The notes under the pieces were generated by a model. It saw only the letters and a program-made list of their open reading frames with translations. It had not been told where the DNA came from and did not search any database. From Arsukibacterium indicum (GTDB lineage Bacteria; Pseudomonadota; Gammaproteobacteria; Enterobacterales; Alteromonadaceae): a DNA stretch of 64,000 nt. The translations under genes were made by a program, and so were the position numbers. Where the stretch lies: assembly GCF_019100565.1 (NCBI RefSeq), contig NZ_JAHRID010000003.1:310001-374000 (forward strand). Direction: 5' to 3'. Below are positions 36,539-45,946 of this stretch, one piece after another (positions within the stretch are counted from its first letter, which is position 1; every line of letters begins with the position of its first letter).

Positions 36539-38203
36539 ATGAAACACTGCAAAATAACACTACTGGCAAGCTTAATGATTGCCGGTGCTGCATCGGCCGA
36601 GCCGGTGCTGTTACACAATGTAAAAGGCTATGGTTTTAATAGCGATCGCGAATTAGTGTCCTTTACTGCTCTGGCATTTGATGACACCAGCGGCAAAGTG
36701 CTGGCCCGTGGTGACAAGACGCTGCAAACGCAGTTTGTCGATGCCCGCCGTGTAGATGGTGGCGGCAAAACGGTATTACCCGGTTTAATTGATGGCCATG
36801 GGCATTTACTGGGCCTGGGCGAAGAGCTCAGTCAGGCTGATTTACGGGGCCAGCCAAGCGAAGAAGCAGCGGTGAAGGTGGTTGCCGATTTCGCCCGCAG
36901 CCAACCACAAGCAGCCTGGATTATAGGCCGGGGCTGGAATCAGGTACTATGGGACAGTAAGCAGTTCCCCACTACCGCCTTGCTGGATGAAGCTATTGGG
37001 GACCGGCCAGTCTGGCTTACCCGGATTGACGGCCATGCCGGCTGGGCCAATAGCAAAGCACTGGCTTTAGCTGGCATTACCAAAGATACCCTGGATCCAC
37101 CCGGTGGCAAGATTATTCGTGACGCCGATGGCAATCCAACCGGTGTGTTGATGAATAATGCCCGTCGCTATATCGCGCGGGTACTGCCAGCAACCAGCAC
37201 CGAAGATAATATCAGCGCCTTGCAAGCTGCTTTTCAGCAGTTACTGTCGCTGGGTATTACCAGTGTGCACGACGCCGGGATCAGCAGCGAACTGGCCACC
37301 CTGTATCAGCAACTGGCTGCTGATGGTAAGTTGCCAATACGGATCTATGCAATGTTGTCATCACGCAATGCTGATCTGGCAGACTGGCTGGCCGGCGGCA
37401 TCTGGCAGGAACCGGCAGACTGGCTGAGCATCCGTTCAGTGAAAATTTATGGTGACGGCGCCCTGGGCAGTCGCGGCGCGGCCTTACTGTCAGACTACAG
37501 CGATCAGCCAGGCCATACTGGTTTACTGGTAACCCAGCCTGATGCGCTGACTCAGATTATGCAGCTGACAATTAACGCCGGTTTTCAGGCTAATGTGCAT
37601 GCCATTGGTGACCGCGCTAATCGCCTGGTGCTGGACCGCTTTGAACAACTGGCTACAGCAGAGCAACGGCTGGCTGGCCGCCACCGGATAGAGCATGCCC
37701 AGATAGTGGCACCTGATGATATACCACGTTTTAAAACGCTGAACGTGCTGCCATCAATGCAGGCTGTGCACGCCACTTCCGATAAGAATATGGCTGGCGA
37801 CCGGCTGGGCGTCGCCCGCTTGCGTGGTGCCTATGCCTGGCGCAGTTTTATTGATCAGGGCAGTATTATTGTCGGTGGTTCTGATTTCCCGGTAGAGCTG
37901 GCTAACCCGTTTCACGGCTTACATGCCTCAGTAACCCGCCAGGATCAACAAAATCAACCGCAAGGTGGCTGGTTGCCGGAGCAACGACTCACTCTGGTTG
38001 AAGCGCTGCGCTCTTTTACCGTGGATGCTGCCTACGGTGCCTTTCAGGAAGACAATATGGGTACACTGGCCCCCGGTAGCTGGGCCGACTTTATTTTAAT
38101 CGATCAGGATATTTTCAGTATCGACCCGAGCCAACTATGGCAGGTGCAAACCGAACAAACCTGGGTGCACGGCCAGCTGCGTTTTCAGCAAGCGGCTGAC
38201 TGA
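36539..38203 (+). CDS. exported amidohydrolase, YtcJ-like
   Basis: A 554-residue metal-dependent hydrolase of the amidohydrolase_3 group, with a signal peptide (MKHCKITLLASLMIAGAASA). The metal site HxH is in GLIDGHGHLLGLG. YtcJ-like landmarks follow in order: RIDGHAGWANSKALALAG, KIYGDGALGSRGAALL, ANVHAIGDRANRLVLD, RHRIEHAQIV and VGGSDFPVE. Family members hydrolyse amide or ester bonds in varied small molecules; the substrate is unknown. Its last 19 bp overlap the convergent AraC-type gene. It does not share a strand or domain with the AlkB-like gene. Confidence 0.9.
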   Translation: MKHCKITLLASLMIAGAASAEPVLLHNVKGYGFNSDRELVSFTALAFDDTSGKVLARGDKTLQTQFVDARRVDGGGKTVLPGLIDGHGHLLGLGEELSQADLRGQPSEEAAVKVVADFARSQPQAAWIIGRGWNQVLWDSKQFPTTALLDEAIGDRPVWLTRIDGHAGWANSKALALAGITKDTLDPPGGKIIRDADGNPTGVLMNNARRYIARVLPATSTEDNISALQAAFQQLLSLGITSVHDAGISSELATLYQQLAADGKLPIRIYAMLSSRNADLADWLAGGIWQEPADWLSIRSVKIYGDGALGSRGAALLSDYSDQPGHTGLLVTQPDALTQIMQLTINAGFQANVHAIGDRANRLVLDRFEQLATAEQRLAGRHRIEHAQIVAPDDIPRFKTLNVLPSMQAVHATSDKNMAGDRLGVARLRGAYAWRSFIDQGSIIVGGSDFPVELANPFHGLHASVTRQDQQNQPQGGWLPEQRLTLVEALRSFTVDAAYGAFQEDNMGTLAPGSWADFILIDQDIFSIDPSQLWQVQTEQTWVHGQLRFQQAAD

Positions 38204-39237
38204 GCCTGTTGCCGGTATTGTTGTGGCGAGAGACCATGCTCTCGCCGGAACGCCCGGCCGAAATTGGCCGGATCGGCATACCCCAGCAAATAGCCAATTT
38301 GCTGCACCGGTAATGCTGTGGTTAGCAAATACTGGCTCGCCATATCCCGCCGCCAATCAGTGACCAGTTGAAGATAGCAGGTTTGCTCCTGCTGCAAGCG
38401 TCGCCGCAACGTGCGGCTCGATAGCGCAAACTCAGCGGCAACCTGTTCAATACCCGGGATCCGGCCTTTAGTGCGCCCCAGCATCAAGCGGATTAAACCC
38501 GCCATACTCTGACGCTGCTGCCAGCGCTGCAGCTCCTGTTCACATTGTGCGGTCAGCTGGCTTTGCACCTGCCGGTCGGCCCACGGCGACACTATGGCCA
38601 GATCGGCAGCATCGAAGATTAACCTGTGGTCTTTTTGCGCAAACAGCACCGGGCACGGAAAAAATGCCTGATATAAAGCGTGGTATTCCGGCTCGGCATA
38701 GGCAAAATGCACCTGGCGCAACCGGTATTGGTGGCCGGAGACAAAATCCAGGATGGCATGCAACGCCACCGCAAAGGTGTCGACCACAAACTGGCGAATG
38801 TCTGCCAATGGTTGCAACTCTGTCAGAATCAGTGATACCTGCTGGCGCTGCTGCATCGCCAGGGTTAACAGCGGGCTGCGGGTGCTGGTATATTTGCAGA
38901 TTAAGGCCAGTGCCTGCTGCAGGTTGCCACTGCTCATTGTTGCCAGACCTAACAGGCCATGGGTGGTAATGGTTAACTGACTTCCCAGATACAGCCCCAG
39001 CGCCGGCTCTTTCGTCTGTGCACAACAGCGCGTGATCACCGTTTGAAACTGTTGCCAGCTAAGGGTGGCATCGAACTGCTCTGGCAAGGTAACCGGCAAC
39101 CCGGCATGCGCCAGTACCGCCTGTGGATCAGCGCCGCGGCTTTGAATCAGCTCAAGCAGGTTACGCAGGTAATGGCCGGGCAGCGCAACCTGATTGCCGG
39201 CTATTTTACTGTTGGCTATGCTATTACTGCTGGACAT
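38185..39237 (-). CDS. AraC family transcriptional regulator
   Basis: A 350-residue regulator. The N-terminal domain (LPGHYLRNLLELIQSRGADP...) is the arabinose-binding-type fold found in OruR/ArgR-like AraC members. The C-terminal HTH_18 domain reads EFALSSRTLRRRLQQEQ, followed by GYLLGYADPANFGRAFRREH. The ATG at 39237 is preferred; an upstream GTG at 39273 has no ribosome-binding site, while AGGAG precedes the ATG with a slightly long spacer. It is divergent from the AlkB-like gene with 175 bp between starts, so it probably regulates that gene. Its 3' end overlaps the amidohydrolase gene. Confidence 0.92.
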   Translation of the reverse strand: MSSSNSIANSKIAGNQVALPGHYLRNLLELIQSRGADPQAVLAHAGLPVTLPEQFDATLSWQQFQTVITRCCAQTKEPALGLYLGSQLTITTHGLLGLATMSSGNLQQALALICKYTSTRSPLLTLAMQQRQQVSLILTELQPLADIRQFVVDTFAVALHAILDFVSGHQYRLRQVHFAYAEPEYHALYQAFFPCPVLFAQKDHRLIFDAADLAIVSPWADRQVQSQLTAQCEQELQRWQQRQSMAGLIRLMLGRTKGRIPGIEQVAAEFALSSRTLRRRLQQEQTCYLQLVTDWRRDMASQYLLTTALPVQQIGYLLGYADPANFGRAFRREHGLSPQQYRQQAQSAAC

Positions 39238-39412
39238 AATAAGCAGCGGCTCCTGAGTATTGCCTGCTAACACGGTAGTGCTAAGTGTACCTTACTGCGC
39301 TCAGCCGCGGCATATTCTGGCCGCAAATGACCATAAGCTGGCTGCTGTGGCCCTGCCATCGACGCTACCCTTACCTTAAGCTTGCAGCATAGTCACTGCA
39401 GAGCAACTCCCC

Positions 39413-40519
39413 ATGTTTAACTATATTAAGTTCAGTCTGTTTCACCTGCTAACGCTGCCGTTTATCATTGGCATTACCCTCGGCGGCAGCTGGATGGCAC
39501 TGGGGCTGGTGGCAATATTGCTGCTGGTAGTGTTCGGCGATCTGTTGCTGGGTGATGACCGGGCAGAGCCTGCCTATACAAAGCCGTGGCTGCTTAATGG
39601 CCTGGTGTATAGCTCGTTGCTTTTTATCGTATTAATTGTTGGTGCTTTATTATGGAGTGTCGCCACCACAGATCTGTTTGGCTACGGCCAGCTGGTGCAA
39701 CAAATAACCGGCTATGATGTGCTGGCCGCGCGTGACGCCAACCAGTGGTGGCACTTTGTGCCGGTATGGCTGGGCGCCGGCCTGCTGATTGCTATGGTGG
39801 GCACGGTGCCCGCACATGAACTTACCCACCGCACCGCGGACCAGCTGGCCATGCTGACAGGTCGCTGGTTACTGGCGTTTAGTTTTGACGGTACCTTTGC
39901 CATAGAACATGTCTATGGTCATCACCGCTATGTTGGCACGGTGTGTGATCCTGCCACTGCGCCGCGGGGGCGCACTGTATACCGGCATATTCTATACTCT
40001 ACGGTTTACGGAAACCGCAGTGCCTGGCGGATTGAATGCCAGCGGCTGGCCCGCCTGCATAAACCAGTGTTTAGTATATACAACAGGGTGTTACGTGGTG
40101 TAACCATGTCACTGCTGCTATGTATTATGGCGGCTATACTGGCGGGCTGGGCTGGTTTATTACTTTTTTGCGCCAGCGCACTGCTGGCGAAAGCTGTATT
40201 GGAAGTCGTTAATTATATTGAACATTACGGTATTGAACGCGCGTTGAATGAGCCAGTGCGGCCTTATCACAGCTGGAACAGCACAAAACGGGTCAGCAGC
40301 TGGGCCAGTTTTAACCTGACCCGCCACTCCCATCATCATGCCCGGGCGCAATTGCCGTTTTACCAGCTGAAAGCTTATCCGAACGCGCCTGACTTACCCA
40401 CAGGTTATCTTGGCTCCATGTTGCTGGCCCTGCTGCCGCCGTTATGGTTCAGGTTAATGACGCCAAAACTGGCGCAGTGGGACCAACAATATAGCAAGAG
40501 CAAGCCAGCTAAGCACTGA
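39413..40519 (+). CDS. AlkB-like membrane fatty-acid/alkane hydroxylase
   Basis: A 368-residue inner-membrane di-iron oxygenase. Histidine boxes of alkane monooxygenases are present in order: HELTHRT (H135/H139), HVYGHH (H166/H170/H171), NYIEHYG (H271), HSWNS (H286) and LTRHSHHH (H305 onward). Several hydrophobic segments precede and separate them. The classic first box HELGHK and second HNxGHH are altered here. Alkanes or other hydrophobic terminal methyl groups are plausible substrates. No rubredoxin gene lies nearby, so an electron donor must come from elsewhere. The AraC gene is divergent. Confidence 0.9.
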   Translation: MFNYIKFSLFHLLTLPFIIGITLGGSWMALGLVAILLLVVFGDLLLGDDRAEPAYTKPWLLNGLVYSSLLFIVLIVGALLWSVATTDLFGYGQLVQQITGYDVLAARDANQWWHFVPVWLGAGLLIAMVGTVPAHELTHRTADQLAMLTGRWLLAFSFDGTFAIEHVYGHHRYVGTVCDPATAPRGRTVYRHILYSTVYGNRSAWRIECQRLARLHKPVFSIYNRVLRGVTMSLLLCIMAAILAGWAGLLLFCASALLAKAVLEVVNYIEHYGIERALNEPVRPYHSWNSTKRVSSWASFNLTRHSHHHARAQLPFYQLKAYPNAPDLPTGYLGSMLLALLPPLWFRLMTPKLAQWDQQYSKSKPAKH

Positions 40520-40532
40520 CTTACCAACATGG

Positions 40533-40907
40533 TTACTCTACCGGTTCTGCCGGCTCTGGTTCAGAAAAATCAGGGCTACCAGCCCGGGTATGTTTATCCC
40601 GCAGTTTACCAATTGCAGAGCTTAACTTGCGCTGCATTTTGTCGGCAGCACCGGTTACGGCCTGGCCAACAGTGGCGGCATGTTCGGTTATGGCTACCGG
40701 CTCCATTCCTTCCGGCCGCGCCTCCAGTAAACACCGCTTATCATTGCCATCGTGTTTGGTATTGCCGTTTTCGTCACTTAAATGCACTTCAATCCGGGTT
40801 ACATGGTCGGCAAACCGGCTTAATTTATTCTGCAATGTCTCGCGCACAAACTCGGCCAGCCGCTCATCGGCCTGAATATTACGATCACTGTTAATTTGAA
40901 TTTGCAT
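40533..40907 (-). CDS. HPF/RaiA-family ribosome-associated protein
   Basis: A 124-residue relative of ribosome hibernation factors: MQIQINSDRNIQADERLAEF, then RIEVHLSDENG, and the C-terminal Pro/Glu tail. Such factors bind the decoding centre in stationary phase and silence or dimerise ribosomes. The family is clear, but which member is not, since the linker and C-terminal domain of long HPF are absent. It lies 13 bp from the convergent AlkB-like stop codon. Confidence 0.85.
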   Translation of the reverse strand: MQIQINSDRNIQADERLAEFVRETLQNKLSRFADHVTRIEVHLSDENGNTKHDGNDKRCLLEARPEGMEPVAITEHAATVGQAVTGAADKMQRKLSSAIGKLRDKHTRAGSPDFSEPEPAEPVE

Positions 40908-41111
40908 AGACTACTCCTGTTAATAACGCTGAGTCGGGACTCATATTACAGACCCTGCCCGCGCTTAATGGTTGCATACCACTTACACTTATCTGGAGAC
41001 GATTATTTGTATTCGCAAGGCCAGATCCGGCAATTTAGTGCTGATAAAATCAGACAGCACGGCAAAGTCTGGTTAAAATGGCATTAATTTTTACTGACAA
41101 AAGCCAGCAGC

Positions 41112-41858
41112 ATGATAAGTAGCAAGTGGACCAAGCTGATCAAATCGCTTCATCTTAAAAAGTACCGCAAAGCCGAGCAGCTTTTTTTTGTCGAGGGCGA
41201 AAAAGCGGTGTTAGAGGTACTTGCAGCTGGCTGGCCGGTGCGGGCCCTGTTTGCTACCGAAGCGTTTAGCACCCAACACGCTCAGGCGCTTAACACCGGC
41301 GGTATACTGCAACAATGCAGTAGTGAAGAGCTGGTAAAAGTGGGCACGTTCAGCAGTAATAATGCTGCGCTGGCCGTGGTTGAAATACCGCAATGGCCGC
41401 TATTTAGCGCAAAAGCGCAAAGCTGGACCCTGGTACTGGATAATATTAATGACCCGGGTAATCTGGGTACGATTATCCGTATCGCTGATTGGTATGGTAT
41501 TAAGCATATTCTTTGTTCGCCCGATACCGCCGACTGCTATAACCCAAAAGTAGTGGCCGCGGCCAAAGGTTCATTCCTGCGGGTGCAGCTGCATTACCTG
41601 CCGCTGGCCGGCGCCCTGGCTCATGCCAATATGCCGGTATACGGGGCTTACCTGGGCGGCGAAAATGTCCATCAGCTAAAGCTTGAAACTGCAGGGGGTT
41701 ATATTGTGCTGGGTAATGAAGCCAACGGTATCAGCAGCGATGTTAGCCAGTATATCAGCCGCCAGATTACTATTCCGGCCTTTGGCGGCGCTGAATCACT
41801 GAATGTCGGCATTGCCGCAGCGGTTATTTGCGACAACCTGCTAAGGCTTAGTCAATAA
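41112..41858 (+). CDS. TrmH/SpoU-type RNA 2'-O-methyltransferase
   Basis: A 248-residue SPOUT methyltransferase. The N-terminal substrate-binding part (KYRKAEQLFFVEGEKAVLEV) resembles RlmB/TsnR-like enzymes. The SPOUT signatures are LDNINDPGNLGTIIRIADW, YIVLGNEANGIS and IPAFGGAESLNVGIAAAVICD, which form the knotted SAM site. The target (a tRNA or rRNA position) cannot be named from sequence. Its ribosome-binding site is weak. cysM starts 74 bp downstream on the same strand. Confidence 0.92.
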   Translation: MISSKWTKLIKSLHLKKYRKAEQLFFVEGEKAVLEVLAAGWPVRALFATEAFSTQHAQALNTGGILQQCSSEELVKVGTFSSNNAALAVVEIPQWPLFSAKAQSWTLVLDNINDPGNLGTIIRIADWYGIKHILCSPDTADCYNPKVVAAAKGSFLRVQLHYLPLAGALAHANMPVYGAYLGGENVHQLKLETAGGYIVLGNEANGISSDVSQYISRQITIPAFGGAESLNVGIAAAVICDNLLRLSQ

Positions 41859-41932
41859 TAGTTAGCCGTTAACAACCACACTGCATTACGCTAAACTGGC
41901 GCCATTCTGTTGTTGTTTTCCGGCGGTTTTGC

Positions 41933-42817
41933 ATGACATTTCCCACTATTGAACATGAAGTTGGTAATACCCGGCTGGTTAAATTACAGCGGATGGCTGC
42001 CCATACCAACAGCACCGTATTATTAAAACTGGAAGGCGATAATCCTGCGGGCTCGGTTAAAGACCGGCCGGCGCTGAATATGATAGTGCAGGCTGAACGC
42101 CGTGGCACTATTAAGCCGGGCGACCGGATAATTGAAGCTACCAGTGGCAATACCGGCATTGCCCTGGCAATGGCGGCGGCGATTAAAGGCTACGCCATGA
42201 CCCTGATTATGCCGGATAACGCCACCGAAGAGCGCAAAAGCTCGATGCGCGCTTATGGTGCTGAGCTGATTTTAGTAACCAAAGAGCAAGGCATGGAAGG
42301 CGCCCGCGATTTAGCACTGCAGATGCAGGCACAAGGCAAAGGTATAGTGCTGGATCAGTTTAACAACCCCGACAACCCAGCGGCACACTATGCCAGCACC
42401 GGCCCGGAAATATGGCAGCAAAGCCAGCAGCAGATAACCCACTTTGTCAGCAGTATGGGCACCACCGGCACCATTATGGGCGTGTCACGCTACTTAAAAC
42501 AACAAAACCCAGCCATTCAGATCATTGGCCTGCAGCCAGCCGAAGGTGCCAGTATCCCCGGCATTCGCCGCTGGCCAGAAGCTTACCTGCCCGGCTTTTT
42601 TGAGAAAAGCCGGGTTGATCAGATTATTGATATCAGCCAGGACGATGCGCTAAATGCCATGCGCCGGCTGGCTAAAGAAGAAGGGATTTTTGCCGGAGTT
42701 AGTTCCGGTGGCGCCGTGCATGCCGCTATTCAGTTGGCGCAGCAGCATGACGACGCGGTAATAGTCGCGATTATATGTGATCGCGGCGATCGTTATCTGT
42801 CGGCTGATATTTTTTAG
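41933..42817 (+). CDS. cysM: cysteine synthase B
   Basis: PLP enzyme that makes cysteine from O-acetylserine (or O-phosphoserine) with sulphide or thiosulphate. At 294 residues it matches CysM length. The PLP lysine is K43 in GSVKDRPALNM. The substrate loop TSGNTGIALAMAAAI, the phosphate-binding SSMGTTGTIMGV and the PAEGASIPGI segment are also present. Short CysM is distinguished from CysK by SVKDRPA and by the absence of the longer CysK N-terminal part. It may be cotranscribed with the methyltransferase. Confidence 0.95.
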   Translation: MTFPTIEHEVGNTRLVKLQRMAAHTNSTVLLKLEGDNPAGSVKDRPALNMIVQAERRGTIKPGDRIIEATSGNTGIALAMAAAIKGYAMTLIMPDNATEERKSSMRAYGAELILVTKEQGMEGARDLALQMQAQGKGIVLDQFNNPDNPAAHYASTGPEIWQQSQQQITHFVSSMGTTGTIMGVSRYLKQQNPAIQIIGLQPAEGASIPGIRRWPEAYLPGFFEKSRVDQIIDISQDDALNAMRRLAKEEGIFAGVSSGGAVHAAIQLAQQHDDAVIVAIICDRGDRYLSADIF

Positions 42818-42976
42818 TTTTCAGCTCCTTTTCAGCTTTAATTTCACGCTAAATCATTGTTATCGAAGCGGTGTCTGAACCATTTTAGTTGCTATTCGGT
42901 TTGGTATAACCCATTTAGTAGACTATTCTTAAATCCACTGCGTTACCTGTTTTTCCGCAATTGATAAGGCCCGCTT

Positions 42977-44281
42977 ATGAAAACCCACTGCAGAATCGCC
43001 CTGATCGCTGCTGCTGGCTGCATAATGACCCCAGCAACGTTCGCCGCCCAAGCCACTGATACAGACGATATTAAACAGCAACTTAACCTGCTAAAAGCAC
43101 AAATAGCAGCACTGGAAGCCCGCCTGGCCGAGCAGGAGCAACAACAAAGTGAGCTTACTGCGCAACAGGAGCAGCCTGCCAGCAGTGACGAGACTGCGAA
43201 GGCCAGCGACGACAGCACTGACGGTATTAAACTGGGTGGCGCTATCCGGACAAATTACAGCCATACCTCGTACAGTGACGGTAATAAAAACCGTGGCGGC
43301 GATTTTGCGCTGGATATTTTCCGGCTGAATTTAAACGGCAGTATTGGCGATGTGTTGCTGAATGCCGAAATTCGCTTTTTCGATTATATGACCGCCGTCA
43401 AATATGCCTATGTTGGTTATCAGCTTACTGACGACTGGCAGGTGCAAGCCGGTATTACTCAGGTGCCGTTTGGCAACTGGCCTTATAACTCCCACAACTG
43501 GTTTTTCAGCACCAACTATTATATCGGGCTGGAAGACGACCACGATTTAGGCATTTTATTTAAGCGCCAGCTTAGTGATAACTGGCAGCTGGATTTAGGC
43601 TTCTTTAAAAATGATGAACTGGGCGGGGTCGATGGCTATGTTGGCAGCCGTGCTGACCGCTATTCCTACGATATTGTTGGCGCCCGCCTGCCCGGCGATG
43701 GCATTTATGATGATCCGGCCCAGCCACTGGGTGAGTACAATACCCTGAGCGGCCGTTTTGGCTATCACGTTAGTCATGGTGAGCTGAAAACCGAACTGGG
43801 GGTGTCTGCTTTAGCTGGGGGGCTGCATAACGGCCAAACCCGCGCCGGCGATTATCACGCCTGGGCTGTGCATAGCAACAGCCACTACCACAACTGGAAC
43901 CTGCAACTACAGTACACCCAATACCAGTACGATGTTGATAACGGTGCAGACAGGATGGCCGTTGGTGCCTACGCTTTTTATGATTCAATAGCCGCAGAAG
44001 CCACTTCGGCCACGGTAAACCTGGCTTACAGCGTGCCGGTAGAATGGGGGCCGGTAACAGGTCTGCAGTTTTACAACAACTATGGTCTGGTGTACGACAA
44101 GTCTGACGGCAGCCGCGACACCATGATGAACATTACCGGCATCTCTGTTGCCGCCGGAGGACTGTTCACTTATTTCGATTTAGTTCATGCTAAAAATCAA
44201 CCCTTTGTCGGTGGCAGTGCCAGCGGTGACAGTAGTGAAACCGAACGCCGTTTCAATATTAATATTGGCTATTACTTCTAA
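42977..44281 (+). CDS. putative outer-membrane porin with N-terminal coiled coil
   Basis: A 434-residue outer-membrane barrel, likely trimeric. After a signal peptide (cleaved near TFAAQA) comes a coiled coil, TDDIKQQLNLLKAQIAALE and more, which is typical of phosphate/maltoporin-like porins. The barrel begins IKLGGAIRTNYSHTSYSDG, has DFALDIFRLNLNGSIGDVLL, and ends NINIGYYF with the terminal Phe. The solute is unknown; the BCCT transporter encoded 21 bp downstream suggests a quaternary ammonium or similar compound, by context only. Confidence 0.82.
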   Translation: MKTHCRIALIAAAGCIMTPATFAAQATDTDDIKQQLNLLKAQIAALEARLAEQEQQQSELTAQQEQPASSDETAKASDDSTDGIKLGGAIRTNYSHTSYSDGNKNRGGDFALDIFRLNLNGSIGDVLLNAEIRFFDYMTAVKYAYVGYQLTDDWQVQAGITQVPFGNWPYNSHNWFFSTNYYIGLEDDHDLGILFKRQLSDNWQLDLGFFKNDELGGVDGYVGSRADRYSYDIVGARLPGDGIYDDPAQPLGEYNTLSGRFGYHVSHGELKTELGVSALAGGLHNGQTRAGDYHAWAVHSNSHYHNWNLQLQYTQYQYDVDNGADRMAVGAYAFYDSIAAEATSATVNLAYSVPVEWGPVTGLQFYNNYGLVYDKSDGSRDTMMNITGISVAAGGLFTYFDLVHAKNQPFVGGSASGDSSETERRFNINIGYYF

Positions 44282-44302
44282 AATAAAAACAAGGATATAC
44301 GA

Positions 44303-45934
44303 ATGACAACTGACAAGGATCCGATGATCCCGGATGGCAAAGTTAATCCGATCGATACCGACTATCAGGTTGGCCAGGACAATATCGTGGTTAAACTGGG
44401 CCCATTTGGCCTGGATATCCATAACCGGGTATTTTTAATTTCCGGCCTGACGATTGTCGCTTTTGTGTTGCTGACCCTGATCTTCCACACCCAGGCTGCC
44501 AGCCTGTTCAGCGATATGCGCAGCTGGTTAACCAGTAACCTTGACTGGTTTTTTATCAGTGCCGCTAATGTATTTGTGCTGTTATGCCTTATTTTAATTG
44601 TCTCACCGCTGGGCAAGGTGCGATTGGGGGGCACTGAGGCCACGCCTGATTTTGGCTATCCTGGCTGGTTTTCAATGTTGTTTGCTGCAGGCATGGGTAT
44701 TGGCCTGATGTTTTACGGCGTATCCGAGCCATTGTCGCATTTTAATAGCTCTTTTGGCGGCACCACAGTGGTTGATGGCGTTCGAACTGACTGGGCACCG
44801 CTGGCTGGTGCGGCCGGAGATGCGTTAGCCGCCGAACGGCTCGGTATGGCCGCCACCATTTATCACTGGGCGCTGCACCCCTGGGCGATTTACGCCATTT
44901 TAGCGCTGGGATTAGCATTATTTTCATTTAATAAAGGCTTACCGCTGACCATTCGCTCAGTGTTCTATCCACTGCTGGGTGAACGGGTCTGGGGCTGGCC
45001 TGGGCACATTATTGATATTCTTGCGGTATTTGCCACCTTGTTTGGTCTGGCTACATCACTGGGCCTGGGTGCATCACAGGCCAGTGCCGGCTTAAATTAT
45101 CTGTTCAGCTGGCCAGAAGGTGTCACAACTCAGATTTTACTGGTTATCGGTATTACCATGATAGCACTGGTGTCGGTACTGGCCGGCTTAGAAGCGGGTG
45201 TTAAGCGCTTGTCAGAAATTAATATGACCCTGGCCGCGTTACTGTTGCTGTTTGTGATTATTGTTGGCCCGACCCTGGCTATTCTCACTGGCTTTTTCAG
45301 TAATCTGGGCGCTTATCTGCAGCACTTGCCTGCGCTGGCCAACCCCATTGGCCGGGAAGATGCTAACTTTTCTCAGGGCTGGACCGCCTTCTACTGGGCC
45401 TGGTGGATTAGCTGGTCACCGTTTGTTGGCATGTTTATCGCCCGGGTATCCCGTGGCCGTACTGTACGGGAATTTTTAGTCTCAGTGTTGCTTATTCCAT
45501 CGCTGGCCTGTGTGTTATGGATGACGGTTTTTGGCGGAACAGCGATTAGTCAGGTGGTGCAGGACAGCTACATGGCTGCGGTTGAAGCAGCGCTGCCACT
45601 GCAGTTGTTCAATATGCTGGATGCGTTGCCACTGGCCGGGATTACATCGTTTATTGCCATTATTCTGGTGGTAGTATTCTTTGTTACCTCGTCAGATTCC
45701 GGCTCGCTGGTAATTGATACCATTGCCGCCGGCGGTAAAGTTAATGCGCCTACTCCGCAGCGGGTATTCTGGTGTACCTTCGAGGGGCTGGTGGCAATAG
45801 CCCTGATTCTGGGTGGCGGCCTGGTGGCACTGCAGGCGATGGCCGTCTCGACCGGTTTTCCGTTTACTATCGTATTGCTGGCGTCCTGCGTCGCGGTAGT
45901 AAAAGGCTTAATGTCTGAACCACGCGGCAACTAG
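44303..45934 (+). CDS. BCCT-family transporter
   Basis: A 543-residue sodium- or proton-coupled carrier for betaine, choline, carnitine or DMSP-type solutes. Twelve hydrophobic segments are visible. The BCCT core reads WAWWISWSPFVGMFIARVSRG, and upstream FGYPGWFSMLFAAGMGIGLM is another hallmark. The C-terminal tail is short, so osmosensing by a long cytoplasmic tail, as in BetP, is unlikely. AAGGAT precedes the ATG. A porin gene lies upstream and a CNBD-CBS-DUF294 protein 12 bp downstream, in what looks like one operon. Confidence 0.95.
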   Translation: MTTDKDPMIPDGKVNPIDTDYQVGQDNIVVKLGPFGLDIHNRVFLISGLTIVAFVLLTLIFHTQAASLFSDMRSWLTSNLDWFFISAANVFVLLCLILIVSPLGKVRLGGTEATPDFGYPGWFSMLFAAGMGIGLMFYGVSEPLSHFNSSFGGTTVVDGVRTDWAPLAGAAGDALAAERLGMAATIYHWALHPWAIYAILALGLALFSFNKGLPLTIRSVFYPLLGERVWGWPGHIIDILAVFATLFGLATSLGLGASQASAGLNYLFSWPEGVTTQILLVIGITMIALVSVLAGLEAGVKRLSEINMTLAALLLLFVIIVGPTLAILTGFFSNLGAYLQHLPALANPIGREDANFSQGWTAFYWAWWISWSPFVGMFIARVSRGRTVREFLVSVLLIPSLACVLWMTVFGGTAISQVVQDSYMAAVEAALPLQLFNMLDALPLAGITSFIAIILVVVFFVTSSDSGSLVIDTIAAGGKVNAPTPQRVFWCTFEGLVAIALILGGGLVALQAMAVSTGFPFTIVLLASCVAVVKGLMSEPRGN

Positions 45935-45946
45935 GTAAGCCGGCCC

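Noticed and set aside
38547-38969. 140-codon plus-strand frame inside the AraC gene
   Set aside because: Shadow frame; the minus-strand gene has a clear HTH and full family layout.
45568-45930. 120-codon minus-strand frame inside the BCCT gene
   Set aside because: Antisense of a conserved membrane-protein region; Thr/Ser-rich with no motif.
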